DNA of 64,000 bases from Caulobacter flavus. GTDB taxonomy: Bacteria > Pseudomonadota > Alphaproteobacteria > Caulobacterales > Caulobacteraceae. A model generated the notes under the pieces. It was not told the origin of the DNA. It was given only the letters and a program-made list of their open reading frames with translations, and did not search any database. A program made the position numbers and the translations under genes. This document shows positions 35,301 through 44,300 of the stretch, piece by piece; positions within the stretch are counted from its first letter, which is position 1; each line of letters begins with the position of its first letter. The stretch covers positions 3,880,001 to 3,944,000 of the forward strand of contig NZ_CP026100.1 in assembly GCF_003722335.1 (NCBI RefSeq), given 5' to 3'.

Positions 35301-38300
35301 GGGTACCAGGCCTGGTAGTCCTGGATCGAGGCGGCGTAGTCGTCGAAGTTCTGGCCGATCCAGGGATTGGCCAGGCCCGCCGAGCCGGCCAGGGTGGCGC
35401 GCGGCTGGTTGTAGACGTTATAGCCGTCGGGGGTCTGGCCGCCGATCTGCGCCGACTGCGTGCCGGCCGTGTAGACGCCGTACAGCGACAGCTGGGCGTA
35501 GTCGCCGCCCGCCAGCAGGTCGAGCGAGCCCGTGCCCGTGCGGATGACGCTGAAGTTCTGCATCAGCTTCAGGCCGTTCAGCCAGCCGGTGTTGAAACCG
35601 TCGTCGAGGGTCGCCTGCGGGTTCACGTAGTGGCGGTCCGACAGGGTCAGGTCGCCCGACTGACCGGCCTGGGCCAGATCGGTCGCCGCTCGCAGGGCGC
35701 GGCCGTCGGACGAGGCGATGTCGGCGCCCGCCACTAGGCGCATGGACCAGGACTGCGAGCCCGGCGCCAGCATCGGGGCCACGGCCCAGATGCGGCCCTG
35801 GGTCCCGTCGGCCTGGGTCGGACGGGTGGCGGTCGGGCCGCCCGCGCCGAGCAGTTGTAGGTTCACGCCGGTCGGGATCAGCGTCCCGGCGGCGACGGTG
35901 ACGTTGCTGTTCAACGATACGTCGGCCGTGAAGACGTTCATCGGCGTGCCCGCCGGAACGACCGTGGCCGCGATGCCCCGCGAAGAGCCCAGGGCGGTTG
36001 GCAGGACCGCGCCCGCCCCCCAGTAGGCGTTGGCGCGCACGAACTGGCCGTTGTTCATGACGTCGCCCTTGCGGTGGACAGGCGCGGCGCCGGCCTCGAA
36101 GGCCGCCTTGCTGGCCCAGATGTCCACCGGGATGGTCCAGGGGCCGTTGCGCGACAGCGTCAGCGCGGTCGTGACGAAGCCGAAGGGGATCAGGACGCCC
36201 GTGCGAACCGTGGTGAGGTTGCGCACCTCGATGTCGAAGTCGAGGACCACGGTGGAGTTCGGCCCGCCGGGGATCGTGGTGACCGAACCCGAGGCCCCGC
36301 CGATCAGCGTGTACTGCTGGTCAAGAACCACCGGTTCCGTCTGCAGGCCGGCCAGGCCCTTGATGATCAGGTTGGTGTTGCGGGGGATGACGTCGCCGAC
36401 CTGCAGCTGGGTGGTGCCCGACAGCGTCAGCTTGCCGGGCAGCTTGACGCCCTTGGGCCAGGTCATGGCCTTGAGGGTGACGGGCATCGGCAGCATGGCG
36501 CCCTGCCCCAACTGGGTGTCGGCCGGCAGGATCGTGCCAGCCTTGATGATCGACCCTTGCTCGAAGACCGTGCCGTCCGGCAGTCGGATGGCCGAGGTCG
36601 CCACCCAGTCCTGCGGCAGGGTGGCCGCGATCGACAGGTTCGAACCGGCCCCGATCAGGGTGTTGGAGTTGACGCGGAAGGCGTCGACCGGGGCGTCGAA
36701 GGTAAGGGTGACGCCCTTGTCGAACGAGGTTCCCTGCGCCAGGCGCACCGGCGCCGACAGCTGGTGGTCGGCCGGCCAGGCCATGACGCCGCCGTTCTCG
36801 GCGCTGCCGTACAGCACCCAGCCGTTGTCGTCGGGCGTGCGGGCCGGCTCGGCGAAGCCGTCGGTGATGCTGCCGTGGATGTCCAGGTCGTCGGCGGCGC
36901 GGATCAGCAGGACCCCCGCCTCGCCCGAGCCGTAGACGTCGGTCTGCTGGCTGCCGGCGTTGAGGCTGGCGTAGCGGTGGCCGGCCAGGTTCAGGTCGCC
37001 CGATACCGTCAGGCTACCGCCGGGGGCGCTGGCCAGTTCGACGCCGGGACGCAGGTGGAAGGCGTCCTTGTAGGCGCGCAGGCCGGCCATGCGCTCCAGA
37101 AGCGCCTGGTTGGCGATCGCCGCGTCGATGAAGGCCTTGCTGTCGCCGTGAACGTCGTCGAGCAGGTCCTGGTCGATGACGCCGTCGGCGACCTCGTACT
37201 TGCGGAAGCCGTTGACCGACAGGCTGTCGACTCCGCGGATCGTCAGGTCGCCGGACGCCTGGATGGCGATGTCGGCGCCACCCAGGCGCGGGGCGTTCAG
37301 TTCGACGCGGCCGCGGGCCACGCCGTCGGGCGACGACAGGTCCAGCGTCGCGCCTGAGGCCAGGGTCAGGGTCCCGCCGGCCGAGGTCAGCTCGATGGCG
37401 CCGCGGTTCGACGCATCGACCGGCGCGCCGTAGCTGTCGACGACCATCTTGTCGGCGCTGGCGTCCAGCTTGCCCGTCGAGGCGATCGTCAGGTCGTCGC
37501 GGGCCGACAGGCGGATCGAGCCCGGGCGGTGGCCGCTGGCGTCGATCGTGCCGACCACGGTCAGGTCGCCGCCGTCGGCGACGATCGTCACCTGGCGGGC
37601 CTTGACCTCGTCGCCGATCACCAGGTCGCCGGACTTGACGACGAAGCTGCGGCCGTCGGTGACCTTGGTCTCGTTGAGGCGCTCGTTCAGGCGGACGAAG
37701 TCGCTGATGACGTCGGCGCGGATGTCGATCGAGCCGTTGCGCAGCGAACCGTCTGAGGGCTTGCCGCCGTTGCGGGCCTCGCCGTCGATCTTGCCGTCGA
37801 GGGTCACGGCCCCTTCCAGCGCGGTGACCTTCAGCGAGCCGGCGTGGTTGTAGTCGGCGCTGAGGTCGATGGTCGAGCCGGCCGCCATCCGCACGTCGCC
37901 GTGGGCGCTCGCCAGATCGACGTCGCCACCCCAGCCGTAGCGGGTCTCGTCGAAGAAGTCGGCAGCCTTGCCAGACATGTCGATCCTGGCCTTGTCGCCC
38001 AGGACGATGTCGCCGTCGGTCGCGGTCAGCACGAGGCGGCCGCTGGGCAGGGCGATAGCGGTGTCGGCCGTGATCCGGCCGGCCGTCATCCTGACCTCGG
38101 CGCCCAGCTGCGGGGCGCTGGCGGCGGGCGCGCTCGCGCCGGCCGGGGCGGCCAGCACGATGGCCTCGCCGGCCTTGTAGTGCATCTTCGAGGCGGCCAG
38201 GCCGGTCAGCAGGGGCGTGGTGATGTTCAGCACGCCCCCCTGCCCCGGCTTACCGTACTCGGCCTGCGACTGGTATGCGGCCAGCTCGCCGACGTGGTTG

Positions 38301-41300
38301 GCCTCGATCTTCTGCGACGCCGTCAGGTTGACGCTGCTGAAACCCAAGGCCAGGCGGTTCAGGGGCGGCTCGGCGCTGATGGCCACGCCGTCCTGGTAAC
38401 CCAGCACGATCCGCTCGGCGACGAGGTTCAGCTTGCCAAGGCCCGAGCCGGCGCCGCCGGCGATCGGAGCGCCCGGCTGGCCGGTGATCACCGTGCTGGT
38501 CCACTGGTCCGCGGCGCTGGCGCCCAGGACGCCGTTCCACACCAGCGTGCCGGTGGTGATCTGCGCCACGTCGTCGGCGCCGCCGCGGCCGTACAGCGCC
38601 GGGGTGTTGAGCACCAGTTGCAGGGCCGACTTGCCGGTCGCCGCGTCGCGGGTGTCCAGGCTGATCGAGCCGTAGAAGTTCACCGACTGGTTGGCCGACA
38701 GGATCAGCCGCTCTAGCTTCGGCGCGCCCTTGCTCTGGTCGCCGCGCATTAGGCGGTCGAGCACGGCCTGGTTCAGCGCGATGCCCGAGGGCAGGACGCC
38801 GTCGGCGCCGGCCTGGGCCAAGGCGGCGGTGTCGCCGATGTTCACATAGGCCGACGAGAAGCCGAGATAGCGAGCGCCGTAGTTGACGTTCTCGCCCAGT
38901 TGCACGCCGGCCTGGGTGACGAAGCTCAGCGTGCCGTCCGAGTACAGCGAGGCGCCGTCCTCGACGCGGATGACGCCGATGCTGCCCCCTGTCGCCAGGG
39001 TCGAGGTGAACTCCATGACGCCGTTGCCCAGCGCCAGCAGGTTCACGTTGTTGGCCAGCAGGGTGTAGCCCATCGTCGAGTCGAAGCCGGGCTTGCCCTT
39101 GCCCAGGGTGTTGATCTGGGCGCCCGCCTCGATGGTGATGTCGGCGTTGCGATCGGTGATCAGCAGCACCTGCGGACCCGACAGCACCGCGCCTTCACGG
39201 ACGACGATCGCGTCGAAGCCGTTGGGGCTGTAGTTGTTGTTGTAGTGACCGCCGCCGGCGATGATCTTGATGTTCGAGCCCTGCTGGGTGATCTCGCGAT
39301 AGGCCACGCCGCCGAGGGTCATGATCCGGGCGCCTACCGCGTTTAGATCGGAGGCACGGATCGAGATCATGCCGTCCGTGGCCTTCTGGCCGTCGGCCAG
39401 CACCTCGAGGGTGTAGTCGCCGGTGGCGTAGTAGTTGCCGCCGTTCACCGACAGGGCGCCGCCCACCCCGCCCTCGGCGGCGTCGAACAGGCCCGTCCCC
39501 TTGAACGAGAAGGCCGCCCGGTCGCTGCCTTCCTTCGGCGGGACCAGGGCCAGCATGAAGATCTTGCCGTCCTGCGGCAGCAGCGCCACCGGGTTGTTGA
39601 ACAGCGCCGAGGACGGCGCCTTGACGAGGAATTCACCGAAGCTGGTCTCGTTGTACTGCGAGTAGCTGCGCACGACGTCGGCCGGGGTCAGGATGGCCTC
39701 GACCTTCAGGGGGCTACGGGCGTCGGTGAAGGCGACCGAGCGGGTGACGCCCAGGTGCGTCGAGCCGTCGGGCAGCACGGTGACGGCGTTGGCGCCGGCC
39801 GGGGTGTTCGAGCCCAGCTCGACCCGGAAGGCCCCCTTCATCAGGGCGTACTCGGCCGGCAGCAGGGTGTAGATGCCGGCCGCCAGGCCCTTGACGCCTT
39901 CGGGGATGACGATCTGCTGGCCGATCCCCGGCTGGGCATGGCCGTCGATCGCGCTCGGCGCGGCCGAGCCGGCGTAGCCCGGCACGATCGCGTAGACCTT
40001 GTTGTCGGCGTTGCTGAGGCCGGCGAAGGCGGGGCTGACATTGGCCAGAGCGGTCTGGAGGATGTCGACCGAACCGCCGCGACCGGTGATGAAGCCGGCG
40101 CCCGACGGCGTGCCGCCGCCCGACAGGTCGAGCACCGAACCGGCGTCGGCCCGCAGCGAACCGATCACCGTCACGCCCTGGTGGACCAGGGTCCCCTTCA
40201 GCTCGGTTCCGTTCAGCAGCCAGGTCAGACCGTCCAGCGTGCCCCCGTAGGGCACGACCAGATCCTTGGCGCTGGCCGAGGTCAGGCTGCCCGGCAGCAG
40301 ATTGACCTCGCTGGTGTTGATGCTGACGTTCCAGCTTTGCTGGCCAGGCTTGAGCTGGTCGAAGCCGGGCACGAATTCGTTCGTGCCCAGGCCGAGCATG
40401 ATGTGGCCCAGCGGCGCGCGAAGCACGCCGCCCTGGTTGATGATGTCGGCGCCGACCTTCAGCGAGCCGTACAGCGACAGCGGCGCGGCGGGCGTCACAC
40501 CGTCGAGCTTGTGGAAGCTGATCGTGCTGCCGGGAATGATCGTCCGATTGAGGGTCGTATTGCCCGGCATGCGGTAGGTGTAGACGCCGGCGAACAACCC
40601 GGCGACGGCCCCCGTGACCGGATAGACCTGCGCCGCGGTGAGCGACAGGTCGCCCATCGTATAGGCCTCGCCGCCGGTCATGCGGATGTCCGAACGGCTG
40701 ACGATGTCGAGCAGCGCCGGCGCGGCGTAGTCGTACTCCAGCTGACGGCCGCCCGAGAGGCCGACGGAGCCGCTGACGCCGAACTGCATCCCGCCGACGT
40801 CGATCAGGCCGCCAGTGATCTTCAGCGTAGCCTCGCCGATCAGCGGAACGCGCGAGACCGCGCCGTAGCCGTTCTCCCACTTCACCAGGTTGTTGCCCCG
40901 CAGCGCGCCGCCGCCGGCCAGCTTGACGTAGGCCGCGCTCAGGCTGGCGTCGGCGTCCGGGTTGGCCAGGCCGATCGCCCCGGCATTGATGCTCAGGTTG
41001 CGCGCCAGGGTCAGGTTCACCGCGCCGTTCAGCAGGACGAGGTCGTCGGTGACGAGGGAGAGGCTGCCGAAGCCGCCTGCCTTGATCTGGTCGACGCCGA
41101 TGCGGGCCTGGCCGACCAGGTCGGGCAGGCCTTCGTTGGCGGCGTAGGCTTCGTCGGCGTTCTGGCCCGGGGTCCAGCAGCCGGTGACGCAATCGCCGAA
41201 CCGGATGTCGGCCGCCAGACCGCTGCCGCCGGTCTCGCCCACGGTGATGGTGCGCAGGCGACGGATGAAGTCGGGCAGGTCGCGCCCGTTCTGATTGCCC

Positions 41301-44300
41301 AGTTGCTGGTAGTAGGGCGTGTTCAGCGTGATCGACAGCGTGCCGCCAGACGCGCCGGCGCCCCCGGCGCGGGCGCGCATGTCGCCGTCCAGGAAGACGC
41401 CGTACTGCGAGGCGAAGCTGATCGAGCCGCCGTCGCTGGCCAGGGTCAGGGACGACTTGCTCGCGCCGTCCAGGGCCGAGTTGCGATAGTCGATCTCGGC
41501 CGTCGCGCCCGAGGCGTCCAGCAGCGCGCCGGGACGCATGACCACGTAGGTCGACAGCGCCCCGCCGATCGAGATGTCGCCGCCTTTGGTGACGCGGGCG
41601 TAGCGCAGGCCTTGCGCGTCGACCGCGCCGATCGCGCGGCCGGAGACGTCGATGACGCTGTCCTCGCCCAGCCAGAGCGAGCGCGTGGCGTCGTAGACGA
41701 TGTAGGATGGCGGGTTGTCGAGCCGGACGTTCTCGGCCGGACCGGCCGCCAGGGTCACCTTGCCGCCCCGCGCCTCGATCTTGCCGTCGATGCGGATCGC
41801 GTCGCCCGAGACGATGCTGACCGCCTGGCCATCGTCGACGCGGATCGAGGAGCCCTGCGTCAGCGTGAAGCTGCCGAGCGACAACGGATCGGTGACCGTG
41901 TTGCCGTAGCCGGTCACCCAGTTGCGCTCGCCCCAGCCATAGGCGCGCAGGGAAAGGCTGGCGCCCTGCCGCTGGACGAACCGGCCCTCGGTCGGGTTCT
42001 CCTGGAACTGGTCGGGCAGCCACAGCTCCATGGCCGCCGCCGGATCGACCCCGCTGAGCGCCGAGGCGCTGGCCGCCGTGAAGCGGCGGACCGGTGTCGC
42101 GACGTCGAGCGCGCCGCTGACCACCATGTCGCCGCCGGCGGTGATCTCGTACTTTCCGAAGCCCGTCTGGAACAGCGACTTGTCCAGGTGCAGCGGCTTG
42201 GCCACCTTCACCTCGGTCGGCAGAACCGTACCGGCCGCGATCGTGCGACCCGCGTTCAGCGTGAGGTCGGCCGAGAGAATGTCGCCCTTCTTGTAGGTGA
42301 AGGCCATCGGCGGGATATCGAGGCCGTTGGGCCAGATGACCCCGTCGACGACGCTTCCCTTGGCAAGCATGCCGTAGCCGTAAACCAGCTCTTTCCCGGC
42401 AGGCAGGGTCTCGCCGCCGTAATAGACGTTGTAGTCGATGTCGTAGACTTCGAAGCCGTCCGGCACGACCCAGTCGACCGGCAGCGTGAGCGCTTCGAAA
42501 AAGGCGCTGACGTCCGTGGGCAGAACGTCGCCGGCGGCGATCTTGCTGACGGTGTAGGCGTAGTCGAACGGCAGGTTGTCGCCGGCCTTCAGCACCAGGT
42601 CTTCCAGAAGCTGAAGGTCGATCGGAGCCGCCTCCCCCGCCGCCAGTTCGTCGCCGCCGCCCAGGATCTTGTCGCCGATGGTGATCGCCCGCCCCCCGGC
42701 CGAGATGGTCAGCGTGCCGCCGCCCTTGTCGCCCGAGCCGTAGGCCTTGATCACGCCGTCGAGGATCATCTCGTTGGCGTTGGCGCGCGGGAACGATCCG
42801 ACGGCCAGGCCGACATCGCCGCCCTTGGCGCCGACGGTCGCGCCGTCCTCCAGGATCGCGCCGCCGGCCGAGACGTCGATCAGCGCGCCCTTCTGGAAGT
42901 CCAGGCGGCCCTGGCGGCTTTCCAGCATCACCTGGCCGCCGTCGAGATGGGCCAGGTCGCGGGCGTCGCCGCCTTCCTTGACGTTCACCCAGAGGCCGCG
43001 GGCGTCGAGGGTCACGCCCTCCGACACCACCAGGTCGGTGATCGTGTCGCAGCCGGTGGAGCACGGCGGCGCGGCCGCCAGCGAGATCGAGCCGCTGCGG
43101 GCCGTGATGTCGCCCTCGACCGAGATCTTTGTCGCCTGCATGGCGATCTCGCCGCCATTGGCCACGGTGAGGTCGCCGGCGATCTTGATCTCGCCGCCGT
43201 TGACGCGCAGCGCGCCGAGGCCAGCGTTGCTGAGGCTCTCGGCCGACAGCGCGACGGTGTTCTTGAGCTCCGGCGCCAGCGCCGCGCCCGACTGCACGCC
43301 GGCGGAGCCGCCGCCCTCGCCGATCGTGACGACGTTGGAGAACGGGACTTCCGGCGTCCGGGTGGTCAGGTACTGCTGCCAGATGCGGTTGCCGACGTAG
43401 AAGCCGCCGGCCAGCGGCGCGACGTTCTGGGGCAGGTCATAGCCGTCAAGCCGGTCGGGGAAGGCGCCGTTCAGCATCCCGTCCTTGATCACTGGCGGGG
43501 TGGTCGGACGCGCGTTCACCTGGCGGTCGCCGACCACCACGTCGGCGACGATCTGGCTGTCGAACAGCACCGTCGGGGCCGACAGGGTGAGCACGCCGGC
43601 GTCCCGGCCGACGGTGTATCCCTCCTCCCAGCGTACGCTGCGGGCCGAGTTGAACAGCGGGTGCGAATAGACCTCCTGGAAGGCCTCGCCCCAGCGGTCG
43701 TGCTTGACGACGGTGGCGTCGCCCACGGCGATCAGCTTCACCCCGGCCGGGGCCTGGCCCAGGTCGTAGAGCTTGCCGTCCGAGCCGAGCATGCGGGTCG
43801 ACTGGATCCAGCCGGCGGCGTAGTCGAGCGAGCCGCCCGAGATGTCGAACACGGCGCTCTTGCCGGCGACGATCTCCTCGCTGCGGACGTTGATCGTGCC
43901 GCCGACCGCGGCCCATTCGCCGATGGTGTGGGCGGTGTTGCCCAGGTGGCCGCCGACCTCGATCAGGCCGCCTTGCGTATACCAGCGGTCGCCCTTGTGG
44001 CCGCCCGTGCCGTCGGGCAGCAGGACGAGGTCGCGGATGTCGATCCAGATGTCGTTGTTCTTGAGGTTGTCGCCCTCGCGGTTCAGCGGCGAGTCCCGCA
44101 GCTCGAATGGCTGCAGATTGATCTTCAGGTTGTAGGAGGCCATGTCCATGGCCACGCCGCGGACGCCCGAGACGTTGAGCTCGGCGCCGTCGGCGACGGT
44201 CACGCGCTTGAGGCCGACGACGGCGATCTGGCCGCCCTGGGCGATCGTCTGCGAGCCGCCCAGGAAGTCGACCGTGCCGCCGGTCGTGATCTCGACCCGC

